Below the pieces are notes generated by a model. The model saw only the letters and a list, made by a program, of their open reading frames with translations, searched no databases and was not told where the DNA came from. This document shows, piece by piece, positions 24,344 to 34,487 of a stretch of DNA of 64,000 nucleotides. Position 1 is the first letter of the stretch; each line of letters begins with the position of its first letter. The DNA lies in contig CAZOZL010000002.1 of assembly GCA_964584305.1 (NCBI GenBank), forward strand, positions 310,001-374,000, read 5' to 3'. The DNA is from SB11 sp964584305. Its GTDB lineage: Bacteria > Bacteroidota > Bacteroidia > UBA8524. Position numbers and translations under genes: made by a program.

Positions 24344-27300
24344 TTGCGGTTTATTTATACAATAAAAAAAATATTTTTGGTATTGGGTATGGTTGCTATG
24401 GCAGCTATTACTGCAAAATCTCAATGCACGGTAAATTTTAGCTTGCCTGCTGATACCGTTTGTAGCCAAACTTCACTGCTTTTTACTGATAGCTCAACAG
24501 GTAGTGGCACAATAACTTATTTATGGGATTTTGGCGATGTTTTAAGCCCGAGCAATTTTAGTAATGCAAAAAACCCTACTCACATTTTTATTGATACAGG
24601 ATTGCTTTCGGTAAAGCTAACTATTACTGATACAAATAATTGCACAAAAAACACCACAAAAAGCATTTATGTATTAAAAGCTCCTATTGCCACATTTACC
24701 CGATACAATAATTGTGTGGGTAACAACTTGATAGTGCAAAACAACACTGTTTCAATAGCTAAGGATACTATAACCAACTGGAAATGGTATTTTGGCACTA
24801 CTGATTCTTCATCACAAAAAACACCAACGTATAGTTTTAATAGCACTGGTTTGTTTACGGTGCGGCTAATTGCCACTTCGGCAAAAGGGTGTAGGGATAC
24901 CGCCTTGCAAAATGTACAAATATACTCGCAGCCCACTATCAGTATTAGCGATACCCAGTTTTGCGCCCAAACATCGGTTAATTTTGATGTACAGATTACA
25001 GAAACCAATGGGGTTACTTATAGCTGGCGATTGGGCGATGGAAACTCATCAATAACAAAATCGCTGGTGCATATATATACTACGGGGGGCGTTTATAAAC
25101 CCCAAGCTAAAATAATACACGGCTTAACAGATTCTTGCTTTGCTATTTTTGATAGTATTACTGTTTTTAGTCTGCCCAATATTAATTTTAGTATAAATAA
25201 CGACTCACAATGTTTTGAGGGCAATACTGTTTGTATCACTGATTTAACCAGCGTTGATACCAATGGTGGAGCGGTTACTAAACGAACAATGGTATTTGGC
25301 GATGGTTTTATTGATAATACTACACCGCCCGCTACAAAACTAATTTGCCATAAATATGCAGACCCTAACGGAGGGGAGTACCCCATTACTATTGAAGCTA
25401 CTGATGTTAATAATTGTTTTGCCAGTTTAAAAGTACCAAAGGTGGTGCTTATTTATCCCAATCTTACCCCTGCATTTACTTTTACCCAAGTTAAAGATTG
25501 TTTTACAACTAAAGTAACGTTTACTAATACGTCTAATTTTGATAGTGCTAAAGTAGATAGTTTTGAGTGGGATTTTGGGAACGGAGTAACCCGAACAGCA
25601 GGTTTTGCAAGCACTGTTGAAGAATATACAACATCAGGTAATTATTTTATAACACTTACCGTAGCAGATACATCGGGGTGTACTAAAGCAATTACTTCTG
25701 ATGAAGATATTGAAAGTGTGGTGATAAACTTTAACCCCACCGTAAGTGAGGATACCTCTTGCTTTTATAACAACTTATTTACATTATCAAATCCTGTAAA
25801 TTTAAATACTACCGCTACATGGATGTTTGGTGATGGCGACCAAGACACAGGCTGGACATTTAACCAAAATTATAGTGACCCTGGGCGGTTTATAATCAGG
25901 CTTAGAATGAGCTCTAATAGTTGTGATACTATCAAAATTATTGATACTGTAACCGTTTTAGGTCCAAGGGCAAACATAGGCACACCGCTCAATCGTTTTC
26001 AATGCCAAATACACGATACGGTGTATTTTACCAATACCTCCACCTTGCCCTATCTTTCAAACTATGGCCCAATACCCAGTAATATAAAACGTATTTGGAA
26101 TTTTGATGATACCGTTGCACCACAATGCACTACCGATACCAAAAATGGAATAAATGTAGGGATAAACTGCAATTTTAGTAAAGATAGTTTGGGCGTGAAA
26201 CACTGGTACACACCAGGGTTGGAGGGATGCTATAGCCCACAGTTAATACTTGAGGATACCGTTTGGGGGTGTATAGATTCAAACTCCATTTTTTTGGCTT
26301 TACAAAAACCTATTGCTAATCCTAATTTATTATCCGTACCTCCAGTTAGTGGATTATCATTTCCCAAACCTGATTGTTTAGGTCCTGAAAGTAGTAAAAG
26401 TAAGTTGGTGCTATTTAACCCACAAACCCAGCCCCTTTGTGCAAGAGAAACCTTTTGGGTAATGTGGGACTCGCTGTTTTGGGCTAATCAAGGTACTCTC
26501 GATTCTGGCTGGGGATTAGATAGTGCAAATAAAAATTACGCGTACGATAGTTTGCCAGGCGATACTGCGGGCAGAGTAACCATAGGCTTAATTATTGGTA
26601 ATGGTAGAGATACGGCAAACAACCAATGTTTTGATACTGCTTGGTACCATCATATTTTTGATTTTAGTGATTTATATCCTTTTATAACAAGCAATTATGA
26701 CCCTAATATTAATAATTGCGCTGGTGCAACAATAAATTTTAGGGTTACTGACACACTGCAAAGTGGAATTACTAATTATAGTTGGGATTTTGGAGACGGA
26801 AGTCCCACTGTAAGCGGTGCTACGGCCTATAAAACCCAACATACTTTTGATAGTATGGGTAGTTTTACGGTTACACTATTGCTACAAAACACTAATGGCT
26901 GCGAAGGTACAGCAACAGATACAATACATATAGGTTTTGAAACAGATATAGATTTTTCGATAACACAAGCCTGTGTAAACGATACTATACTTTTTACGGG
27001 AGAGATTAGCAATTATGGTATAAGCGTGCCATGGACTAATGGAGGCAGCGAAACTATAAATTGGGATTTTGGAGATGGAAATGGATTTACTGCTAACGGC
27101 ATTGCCCCTGCCAAATCGTTTACAAAAGTGGGGGACTACTCACTAAGAGTGTCGTTAACAGACCGCTATGGGTGTAAAGATACTGTGGTGGTGGATAGTG
27201 CTTTTAAAGTTTTTGGTGTTTATGCTCGCCTATTAAATGATGATACTTTAGTATGTCCACAAATCTTTCAACTCATAGATTCTTCAAGATTGTCCGACCC

Positions 27301-30300
27301 TCTAAATTTTCTCAATACCCTTGCTGAGGATAGTATAAGCGAATGGGAATGGAGAGTGCAGCCGAAAAACCTAAAAAGTTTTTTGCAAAACCCTTATTTC
27401 GATTTTCCTGTGGGAGGTAATTATACTTTTAATTTAACGGTGAAAAACTCGGTAGGGTGTATAGATAGTGCTACTGAAACTTTTTTTGTAAAAGGACCTT
27501 CACCCAATTTCTCTATAATTTCTGATACCACAGGGTGCAGCCCATTGCTGGTTGAGTTTGATAACCAAAGCACTAATGCCACCAGTTATACATGGAATTT
27601 TAGGGATGCTGATAATAATACCATTACCACTTTTAGTGATACCAATGTTAGCAATACTTATATTGGAGGGGGGGTGTACAAACCATTTTTAACGGCTGAA
27701 AGTAGCGAGTATGATAGTAAACTTGGGCGGGCGGTTACTTGTCGTTCAGTATTTCCTGATACTTCTGTGCAGGCTTTGCGATTAGTTGCCGTAGATGCCT
27801 CACCTACTTCAAATTTTAGTGTTGTTAATTCTTGTTCCAATTTATCTATTAGCTTCACCGATTCATCGGTGATAGATTCGAGTACGGTATCTCAATATTT
27901 ATGGGAGTTTGGAGATGGTGATACCTCATCACAAAGAAACCCTACTCATACCTATGCCGATACGGGCACATATATAGTTACCTTTTTAGTGCAAAGCTCA
28001 TCAGGTTGTGTGGACTCTATCGAAAAAACCGTTACTGTTGCTCCAACTCCAATGGCAAATTTTACCGTAGCTGAAACTTGCCATAGCGAAACGGCAAAAT
28101 TCACCAATTCATCTACCACCGCCAATGCCTTTATAGTACAATGGGTGTGGGACTTTGGCGACCTAAGTACATCGGTTTTTCAAAATCCATCAAAAAAATA
28201 TAATGCAGTGGGTGTTTATCCCGTAAGGTTAAAAATTCTTACAAATACGGGCTGCGAGGATTCTATTATAAAAAATATTACAATTAATCCCAATCCCGTT
28301 TCTAATTTTAGTACGGGTAATGTTTGCCAAAATGCAATACTATCTATTACTAATACCTCTACCATAAGTAGCGGTAGCATTACCTATTTATGGGAGTTTG
28401 GAGATGGTACTACATCTACTGATGCTGTGCCGTCAAAAACGTTTGCCACAACGGGCAACTATATTATTAAACTTAATACTACCAGCAATAAAGGTTGCAA
28501 GCATTTAGCACAAACATTTTTTAATGTTATGCCAAAACCACAAGCAAACTTTAGTGTTAATGATAATAGCCAGTGCCTAAATCAAAACTTTTTCTCAACT
28601 ATTAATCAAAGTACAATAGCATCGGGAACATTTACTTCGAGTTGGAACTATGGCGATGGTAGTATTACTACTACTAATACTTCTCATACATATTCAGACT
28701 CGGGCATATATACCATACGCCTGATAGAACAATCTAACTTGGGCTGCTTGGATACCTTTGACTTGGGAGTAAATGTATATCCCTCGCCAATGGCAAATTT
28801 TAGTATTAATGATACAGCTCAATGTTTAAATACAAATAATTTTGTTTTTACTAATACCAGTACTGATACAGGCAGCTTAACCCATTTTTGGGACATGGGC
28901 GATGGCGGTTCATTCAGCACACAAAACACGTCTTATACTTACTTTACCGACATTGCTTTTACCGTTAGGCTAATTGTAACAAATGGTACAAACTGCAGGG
29001 ATACTATCACTAAGAATATTAATGTTTTGCCGCTTCCGCAGCCCTCTTTCACCATTGATGATACGGGGCAATGTGTAAACAATAATGTGTTTAGTTTTAC
29101 CAATAGTACCACTATTAAATATGGCACATTTACATTGCTATGGTTGTTTGGCAATGGTACTACTTCTAATGCAAGTGCGCCTTCACGTACTTATACTTTA
29201 GATACAAATTATACCGTGAGCCTCATAGGAATATCAAACAGGGGATGCAAGGATACTGCTACAAAAACACTCACTGTTTTTCCAAAACCAAGCCCCGCTT
29301 TTAGCATTAACGATACCAACCAATGTATTAATACCAACCTATACCAGTTTACCAACCTTAGCACCATTAAATATGGCACTAATAGCTATACATGGCATTT
29401 TACCACTACCGATAGTGCTACCACCACAAATGCCAGTTATGTGTACAATGCGCCTGATATAAGGCTGGTAACGCTAAGGGCAGTTTCAAACCAAGGCTGT
29501 ACAGACAGTGCCCGCACACAAGTAGTCATATACCCAAAACCACAAAGCAGTTTTAGTATTAATGATACTAACCAATGCCTAAATACAAATAGTTATAATT
29601 TTGCAGGACTAAGCACTATAAGTAGCGGCAGTTTTGTATATAACTGGGATTTTGGAAACGGTACAAGCACCCTTAAAAAAGACACCACTATTGTATATAC
29701 TTCTGATGGGAATTATACCGTTACATTAATTAATCGCTCTAATTTTGATTGTTATGATACTGTTTTAACTCCTATTATTGTTTATGCTACTCCAGAGCCT
29801 AAATTTAGTATTAATGATAGCGACCAATGCCAGCAAGAAAACTTTTTTCAATTTACCAATAATAGCACTATAAATAGCGGTAGTATGGACTATGTATGGC
29901 GTTTTGGTAGCGAAGGAACTACTGCAATACTATCGCCCAGTTTTGTTTTTACTAATGCCACTACCCATAGTGTTAAGCTAAAAACATCCTCAAATTTTAA
30001 CTGTGTAGACTCTATTGAAAAGCAGGTCATAGTATATCCTACCCCGCAAGTGGGTTTTGCCATAAACGATACGGGGCAGTGTATTAACACCAACCAGTTT
30101 GTATATACCAACCAAAGTACTATTGCTGCGGGTACGCTCACTTATAGTTGGGATTTAGGAAACGGTTTCACAGCGGCACAGGCAGATACCACAGTAGAAT
30201 ATACTAATTATGGTATTTATACTGCAAGGCTAATAGCACTTTCTGACAAAAACTGCCCCGATACGCTAGCAAAAGAGATACAGGTATTTGCAAAGCCTGA

Positions 30301-32779
30301 GCCACTATTTGCCATTAATGATACCGACCAATGCTCAAAAGCCAACCTATTTTTAATGAATAACCAAAGTACCATCCCGCAAGGAACAAACACGTATGTT
30401 TGGTATTGGGGAAATGGCGATACTGCAAGTGCCACTCAACCTAATTACAGCTACTCAAAAGACTCTACGGGCTATACTATTAAACTAAAAGCGACCTCCA
30501 ACTTTGGTTGCACAGATTCTATTGAAAAGCGGGTAATTGTCTATCCACAAAGCCAAGTTGATTTTACTATTAATGATAGTACACAATGTATTAATGGCAA
30601 TACATTTACTTTTACTAATGGCACAATACTAAAAAGTGGCTCGCTTGCTTATACTTGGAGTTTTGGTGATGGGTTCACCTCCACAGCTACTGATACTACT
30701 ATTGTTTACAATAACTATGGTATATACACGCCTACACTAATTGCCACTACAAATTTTAATTGTAAAGATACTTTGGTGAAATATAGCCGTGTATATGCCA
30801 AGCCTACCCCTTTATTTACAGTAAATGATACCGACCAATGCCTTACTAACAACGTGTTTAGCATTAATAATAAAAGTACTATTGCCGAAGGTACAAATAC
30901 TTATATTTGGTATTGGGGCAATGGTGATACTGCAAGTGCCGAGCAGCCTAATTACAGTTACCCAGTAGATACCATATACACTATAAAAATGCGGGTAACT
31001 TCAAATTTTGATTGTAAAGACTCTGCCGAAAAACAGGTGGTAGTGTACCCACAGCCCAGTGTAGCATTTACCATTAATGATAGTGGACAATGTGTAAACG
31101 ATAATTTGTTTGTTTTTACCAATACATCGGTAGTTAGCTATGGTACACTAACCTACCTATGGGATTTTGATGATGGAAGAAATGCAACAGTAAAGGATAC
31201 CGCAGTAATATATAGTACTGATGCTACTTTTAGACCTGTACTAAGAGTTACCACCAATTTTGGCTGTACCGATACTTTGGGCAAAAGTATAGTGGTACAT
31301 AGCAAACCCAATCCTGCTTTTACCACAAATGATACCGCACAATGTGTAAACGATAATCTATTTCGGTTTACCAATACTTCTACCATAAACAAAGGAGCAA
31401 TAACCTATGATTGGAATTTTGGGAACAACACTACCGATACTGCCACCAGCCCTGTACTAATATACACTTTAGATACTATATATACGGTGCGCTTGCTCAC
31501 CACCTCCAATTTTAATTGTGTAGATTCTACTACCCAGCAAATGCTGGTTTTCCCGCAGCCACAGGCAGGTTTTACTGTAAACGATACTGCCCAGTGTATC
31601 AATACTAATACCTTTACTTTTGCAAACAGCACCACTATAAAATATGGCACATTAACCTATGTGTGGGATTTTGGAAATACTGCCACATCAACAGATATAA
31701 GCCCCAATTATATATATCCCATTCAGGGGACTTACCCCGTTACTTTAGTGGCGAAAAGTGATAACGATTGTTTTGATACGGCAACAAGCATTTCTATATT
31801 ATACCCTAAGCCCAATCCTAATTTTACTATAAACGATAGCGACCAGTGCCTTAAAACTCAAAATTTTATCTTTACTAATACATCAACCATAGATAGCGGC
31901 ACATTTACCAACCGTTGGCAATTTAGCGATGGTGTGGTATATACAGACTCTACCAATGTTGCCAAAACATTTAATAACCCCATAAGCTATACTGCCCAGT
32001 TGGTGCTTACAAGCAATCAGGATTGTAAAGACTCTATTACTAAAGCAATTATTGTGTATCCGCATCCCAACCCCAATTTTTTAGGGCTAAAATTAATTTA
32101 CTGCTCTGATGATCCTTTACTGCCCTTACTACCCATAGTACCAGGCGGTGTATTCGAGGGAAAAAATATGCAAAACGATACCTTTGTCCCTATTATTTCA
32201 GGGGATGATACCGTAAAATATACCGTATCCACAAATGGTTGTTTTAGCGATACTACCAAGTTTACACGTGTTTTTGGGCTACCCAATTTAGGCATAGGTC
32301 CTGATACTACACTGTGTCGCCAAGAGTTTATAAAATTTGATATTAGTTTTCCCAATTCTACCTATTTATGGTCAACAGGTTCAACATTGCCATTTATACG
32401 CATTACAGCACCGGGTACATATATCGCCAACCTTTTTAATATTTGTGATACCCTTAGCAGTACTGTGGTAGTAGCGTATAAAAACTATGATTGTAATTTC
32501 TTTTTTCCTAATGCGTTTACACCCAATGGTGATGGACTGAATGATGTTTTTCTTCCTTTTTTCGAGAGTGATGTAATAGGCATGGAGTTAACCATACTGA
32601 ACCGCTGGGGTGGAATTATTTTTAAAAGTACAGACCTCACCAAAGGCTGGAATGGTAGATACAAAGGAGAACCCGTGCAAGACGGGGTATATATGTGGCA
32701 TATTAATTTAGTGATAAACGAAAGCGGAGATAATTTATACCGCCATGCAGTGGGTGGGCAGGTACATTTAATTAGATAA
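24344..32779 (+). CDS. Giant PKD-repeat surface protein with gliding/T9SS C-terminal domain
   Basis: 2,811 residues (about 300 kDa). It begins at a TTG preceded by AGGAAAGA, with a signal peptide (FLVLGMVAMAAITAKS). The body is a long series of PKD beta-sandwich domains marked by 'W.FGDG' (e.g. YLWDFGDV, YSWDFGDGS). From about residue 1400 to 2575 there are 14 near-regular units of about 84 residues, each opening with F-x-I-N-D-x-x-Q-C. The end (NAFTPNGDGLNDVF, then LTILNRWGGIIF and GWNGRYKG..QDGVYMW) is the gliding-motility-associated type-B sorting domain. Probable role: a cell-surface adhesin exported by the type IX system and attached outside. Confidence 0.93.
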   Translation: MRFIYTIKKIFLVLGMVAMAAITAKSQCTVNFSLPADTVCSQTSLLFTDSSTGSGTITYLWDFGDVLSPSNFSNAKNPTHIFIDTGLLSVKLTITDTNNCTKNTTKSIYVLKAPIATFTRYNNCVGNNLIVQNNTVSIAKDTITNWKWYFGTTDSSSQKTPTYSFNSTGLFTVRLIATSAKGCRDTALQNVQIYSQPTISISDTQFCAQTSVNFDVQITETNGVTYSWRLGDGNSSITKSLVHIYTTGGVYKPQAKIIHGLTDSCFAIFDSITVFSLPNINFSINNDSQCFEGNTVCITDLTSVDTNGGAVTKRTMVFGDGFIDNTTPPATKLICHKYADPNGGEYPITIEATDVNNCFASLKVPKVVLIYPNLTPAFTFTQVKDCFTTKVTFTNTSNFDSAKVDSFEWDFGNGVTRTAGFASTVEEYTTSGNYFITLTVADTSGCTKAITSDEDIESVVINFNPTVSEDTSCFYNNLFTLSNPVNLNTTATWMFGDGDQDTGWTFNQNYSDPGRFIIRLRMSSNSCDTIKIIDTVTVLGPRANIGTPLNRFQCQIHDTVYFTNTSTLPYLSNYGPIPSNIKRIWNFDDTVAPQCTTDTKNGINVGINCNFSKDSLGVKHWYTPGLEGCYSPQLILEDTVWGCIDSNSIFLALQKPIANPNLLSVPPVSGLSFPKPDCLGPESSKSKLVLFNPQTQPLCARETFWVMWDSLFWANQGTLDSGWGLDSANKNYAYDSLPGDTAGRVTIGLIIGNGRDTANNQCFDTAWYHHIFDFSDLYPFITSNYDPNINNCAGATINFRVTDTLQSGITNYSWDFGDGSPTVSGATAYKTQHTFDSMGSFTVTLLLQNTNGCEGTATDTIHIGFETDIDFSITQACVNDTILFTGEISNYGISVPWTNGGSETINWDFGDGNGFTANGIAPAKSFTKVGDYSLRVSLTDRYGCKDTVVVDSAFKVFGVYARLLNDDTLVCPQIFQLIDSSRLSDPLNFLNTLAEDSISEWEWRVQPKNLKSFLQNPYFDFPVGGNYTFNLTVKNSVGCIDSATETFFVKGPSPNFSIISDTTGCSPLLVEFDNQSTNATSYTWNFRDADNNTITTFSDTNVSNTYIGGGVYKPFLTAESSEYDSKLGRAVTCRSVFPDTSVQALRLVAVDASPTSNFSVVNSCSNLSISFTDSSVIDSSTVSQYLWEFGDGDTSSQRNPTHTYADTGTYIVTFLVQSSSGCVDSIEKTVTVAPTPMANFTVAETCHSETAKFTNSSTTANAFIVQWVWDFGDLSTSVFQNPSKKYNAVGVYPVRLKILTNTGCEDSIIKNITINPNPVSNFSTGNVCQNAILSITNTSTISSGSITYLWEFGDGTTSTDAVPSKTFATTGNYIIKLNTTSNKGCKHLAQTFFNVMPKPQANFSVNDNSQCLNQNFFSTINQSTIASGTFTSSWNYGDGSITTTNTSHTYSDSGIYTIRLIEQSNLGCLDTFDLGVNVYPSPMANFSINDTAQCLNTNNFVFTNTSTDTGSLTHFWDMGDGGSFSTQNTSYTYFTDIAFTVRLIVTNGTNCRDTITKNINVLPLPQPSFTIDDTGQCVNNNVFSFTNSTTIKYGTFTLLWLFGNGTTSNASAPSRTYTLDTNYTVSLIGISNRGCKDTATKTLTVFPKPSPAFSINDTNQCINTNLYQFTNLSTIKYGTNSYTWHFTTTDSATTTNASYVYNAPDIRLVTLRAVSNQGCTDSARTQVVIYPKPQSSFSINDTNQCLNTNSYNFAGLSTISSGSFVYNWDFGNGTSTLKKDTTIVYTSDGNYTVTLINRSNFDCYDTVLTPIIVYATPEPKFSINDSDQCQQENFFQFTNNSTINSGSMDYVWRFGSEGTTAILSPSFVFTNATTHSVKLKTSSNFNCVDSIEKQVIVYPTPQVGFAINDTGQCINTNQFVYTNQSTIAAGTLTYSWDLGNGFTAAQADTTVEYTNYGIYTARLIALSDKNCPDTLAKEIQVFAKPEPLFAINDTDQCSKANLFLMNNQSTIPQGTNTYVWYWGNGDTASATQPNYSYSKDSTGYTIKLKATSNFGCTDSIEKRVIVYPQSQVDFTINDSTQCINGNTFTFTNGTILKSGSLAYTWSFGDGFTSTATDTTIVYNNYGIYTPTLIATTNFNCKDTLVKYSRVYAKPTPLFTVNDTDQCLTNNVFSINNKSTIAEGTNTYIWYWGNGDTASAEQPNYSYPVDTIYTIKMRVTSNFDCKDSAEKQVVVYPQPSVAFTINDSGQCVNDNLFVFTNTSVVSYGTLTYLWDFDDGRNATVKDTAVIYSTDATFRPVLRVTTNFGCTDTLGKSIVVHSKPNPAFTTNDTAQCVNDNLFRFTNTSTINKGAITYDWNFGNNTTDTATSPVLIYTLDTIYTVRLLTTSNFNCVDSTTQQMLVFPQPQAGFTVNDTAQCINTNTFTFANSTTIKYGTLTYVWDFGNTATSTDISPNYIYPIQGTYPVTLVAKSDNDCFDTATSISILYPKPNPNFTINDSDQCLKTQNFIFTNTSTIDSGTFTNRWQFSDGVVYTDSTNVAKTFNNPISYTAQLVLTSNQDCKDSITKAIIVYPHPNPNFLGLKLIYCSDDPLLPLLPIVPGGVFEGKNMQNDTFVPIISGDDTVKYTVSTNGCFSDTTKFTRVFGLPNLGIGPDTTLCRQEFIKFDISFPNSTYLWSTGSTLPFIRITAPGTYIANLFNICDTLSSTVVVAYKNYDCNFFFPNAFTPNGDGLNDVFLPFFESDVIGMELTILNRWGGIIFKSTDLTKGWNGRYKGEPVQDGVYMWHINLVINESGDNLYRHAVGGQVHLIR
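28549..32070 (+). repeat. Fourteen tandem ~252-bp repeats in the PKD gene
   Basis: Units start near 28549, 28801, 29050, 29302, 29557, 29803, 30055, 30307, 30561, 30813, 31065, 31318, 31570 and 31824, giving a period of about 252 bp (84 residues). Each begins with a TTT-A-x-x-ATTAATGATA-like core encoding FxIND and CA(A/G)TG(T/C) encoding QC. Units differ enough to be individually recognisable. Two conserved cysteines per unit suggest a disulfide in each domain. Confidence 0.85.
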
Positions 32780-32929
32780 TTATTTTTGGAACAATCGTTC
32801 CAGAATATAAAATTATTTGTTCGTGTGGTTGTTTCCCTTCTTAAGCGGAGTAATGAGCGGCATTAAGGGGTTGGATGAAACGAGGATAAACCAAACTTAT
32901 ATCAAGCTCGTACTATTATATATATTTTT

Positions 32930-32947
32930 GATGGGTCAAAACCCATC
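32930..32947. terminator. Short hairpin downstream of PKD gene
   Basis: GATGGGT-CAAA-ACCCATC, a perfect 7-bp stem with a 4-base loop, just before a stronger hairpin. It may assist termination after the giant gene; there is no T-tract directly after it. Confidence 0.35.
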
Positions 32948-32965
32948 GCTTTTCAAAAGTATAGT

Positions 32966-32993
32966 ACAAAGGCGGATTTAAGTCCGCCTTTGT
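32966..32993. terminator. Strong hairpin downstream of PKD gene
   Basis: Perfect 11-bp stem: ACAAAGGCGGA at 32966-32976 and TCCGCCTTTGT at 32983-32993, with a TTTAAG loop. It is the strongest candidate for termination of the giant gene transcript, 190 bp beyond its stop, although the following T-run is short. Confidence 0.5.
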
Positions 32994-33076
32994 AATGTAA
33001 TGGTAGCAGAATAAGATTAAAAATCTTATTTTTATAGGAAACAGTACGCTACACGTACTGGCACAAAAGGCTCACC

Positions 33077-33175
33077 CGTGCCGTTCACACATTTTCTTGC
33101 AGCAGGTTTCAACCTGCTGTAATTCATACCTTTAGCAAAAATTTTATGTATAGAATGGGCATTCATGCCTATTCT
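33077..33175 (+). repeat. Dispersed repeat family 1, copy
   Basis: About 100 bp reading GTGCCGTTC, ATTTTCTTGCAGCAGG, a palindromic AGCAGGTTTCAACCTGCT, then AATTCATACC, AAATTTTATGTATAGAATGG and GCATTCATGCC. It contains two nested hairpins. Related copies lie at 36550, 37441, 49262 (inverted), 58346 and 63440, with fragments at 3441, 39779 and 56428. Confidence 0.8.
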
Positions 33176-33379
33176 GCCCTAAGGTTTCCATCTTGCTACG
33201 GTCTTAGCTTATTATAATTAGCCCCACCTATACCTCACATATAAAAAGCAAATGCTCCTTCAACTTGTAATACCACCACTCAGAAAATAAATTTAGGGCT
33301 AAACATACTCTTTATTAGTATAGTCTATCATAAATAAACAGTTTTTTCGTTTACTTTTGAGACCCATTAAATTCCATTT

Positions 33380-34426
33380 GTGAGAAAAATATTTCTACTT
33401 CTATTTTCAAGCCTTTCATTTGGTGTTTTTGCCCAAATTGGCGGCAATGGCGTATATCAAGTACTTAATGTTACCCCATCGGCTCGTATAGCTGCATTGG
33501 GTGGGACTTTAATTACCGCTTATGATAGGGATGTAAATATTGGTTTTCAAAATCCTGCCATGCTCAATAAAAGTATGGATAAGCAATTGGCAATAAACTA
33601 CTTAAACTATTTTGCAGATATTAATCAAGGGTATTTTGCGTATGCAAAACATTATGATAGTATAGGTACATTTTCGGCAGGCGTACAATACTTAAACTAT
33701 GGAGAGTTTACCGCTACCGATGCGGCTGCCAATAATTTAGGCACATTTTCAGCCTCTGATGTGGTTTTTCAGTTAGGGTATGGAAGAGCCAAAGGGAAAT
33801 GGGCGTATGGCAGTAATTTAAAGGTAATATACTCACAGTTAGAAACGTATAACTCATTGGGTGTTGCTTTTGATATTGCAGGTGCTTATGTAAATACTAA
33901 AAAACTTTTTACCGCTACATTAGTAGCACGAAATATAGGCACGCAAATAGTTACTTATGTACCAGGGAATAGAGAGCGGCTACCTTTTGAAATTCAGTTG
34001 GGAGTGTCAAAAAAATTAGAACACGCCCCTTTTCGGTTTTCACTCATTGCGCACAACCTTCAACGTGCTGATATATCGTATGTAAACCCTAATGCTCGCA
34101 ACGTACAGATAGATTTTGCTACACAAGAGCCAATAGTAGAAAAAGTATCAACAGGTGATAAAATTATGCGCCACATCATTATTGGTACTGAAATGGTTTT
34201 TAGCAAAAATTTTAATATTCGTTTTGCCTATAACCACCAACGCAGAAGGGAAATGAGCCTGCCTGATACCAAAGGTTTTACTGGGTTTTCGTGGGGTTTT
34301 AGTTTAAAACTTTTTAGGATGAATGTGAGTTATGGCAATGCTGGTTTTTTCCCAAAAAGGGGTAGCCATCACTTCTCATTACTTATTGATACTAAGACTT
34401 TTTTTAAAAAGAAGGCTAAAAAATAG
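33380..34426 (+). CDS. porQ: Type IX secretion system protein PorQ-like
   Basis: 348 residues starting at a GTG with a signal peptide (MRKIFLLLFSSLSFGVFA). It is an outer-membrane beta-barrel-like protein with the PorQ features GGNGVYQVLNVTPSARIAAL near the N terminus, YDRDVNIGFQNPA, alternating strands throughout and GFTGFSWGFSLKLFRMNVSYG near the end. PorQ partners with PorU in the attachment step of type IX cargo. The adjacency to cmk (62 bp downstream) matches an arrangement I recall from other Bacteroidota. It fits functionally with the type IX-sorted PKD protein just upstream. Confidence 0.88.
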   Translation: MRKIFLLLFSSLSFGVFAQIGGNGVYQVLNVTPSARIAALGGTLITAYDRDVNIGFQNPAMLNKSMDKQLAINYLNYFADINQGYFAYAKHYDSIGTFSAGVQYLNYGEFTATDAAANNLGTFSASDVVFQLGYGRAKGKWAYGSNLKVIYSQLETYNSLGVAFDIAGAYVNTKKLFTATLVARNIGTQIVTYVPGNRERLPFEIQLGVSKKLEHAPFRFSLIAHNLQRADISYVNPNARNVQIDFATQEPIVEKVSTGDKIMRHIIIGTEMVFSKNFNIRFAYNHQRRREMSLPDTKGFTGFSWGFSLKLFRMNVSYGNAGFFPKRGSHHFSLLIDTKTFFKKKAKK

Positions 34427-34469
34427 CTTACTCCTCCTGCCCCAACTACTCCAGTACAATAGCTTATAG

Positions 34470-34477
34470 TATATTTG
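34470..34477 (+). promoter_or_regulatory. TAnnTTTG -7 box before cmk
   Basis: TATATTTG matches the Bacteroidota -7 consensus TAnnTTTG, 11 bp before the cmk start. No clear TTG -33 box was found, so support is limited; cmk may also be read from porQ. Confidence 0.35.
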
Positions 34478-34487
34478 TAACAAATTT

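Larger units (their letters stand above)
32780..33379. other. Intergenic region with hairpins and a repeat copy
   Basis: 600 bp without a supportable ORF. It contains the hairpins at 32930-32947 and 32966-32993 and a nearly full copy of the main dispersed repeat (33077-33175). A TAnnTTTG box (TACTTTTG, 33352-33359) precedes porQ, but no TTG box is seen at the usual distance. Confidence 0.5.

Noticed and set aside
28549..32070. CRISPR-like regular repeats
   Set aside because: The 252-bp period is coding and in frame; the repeats are protein domains, not short repeats with unique spacers.
31153..32355. Minus-strand ORFs inside the PKD repeats
   Set aside because: Recurring at the repeat period and hence mirrored from the tandem units, not independent genes.
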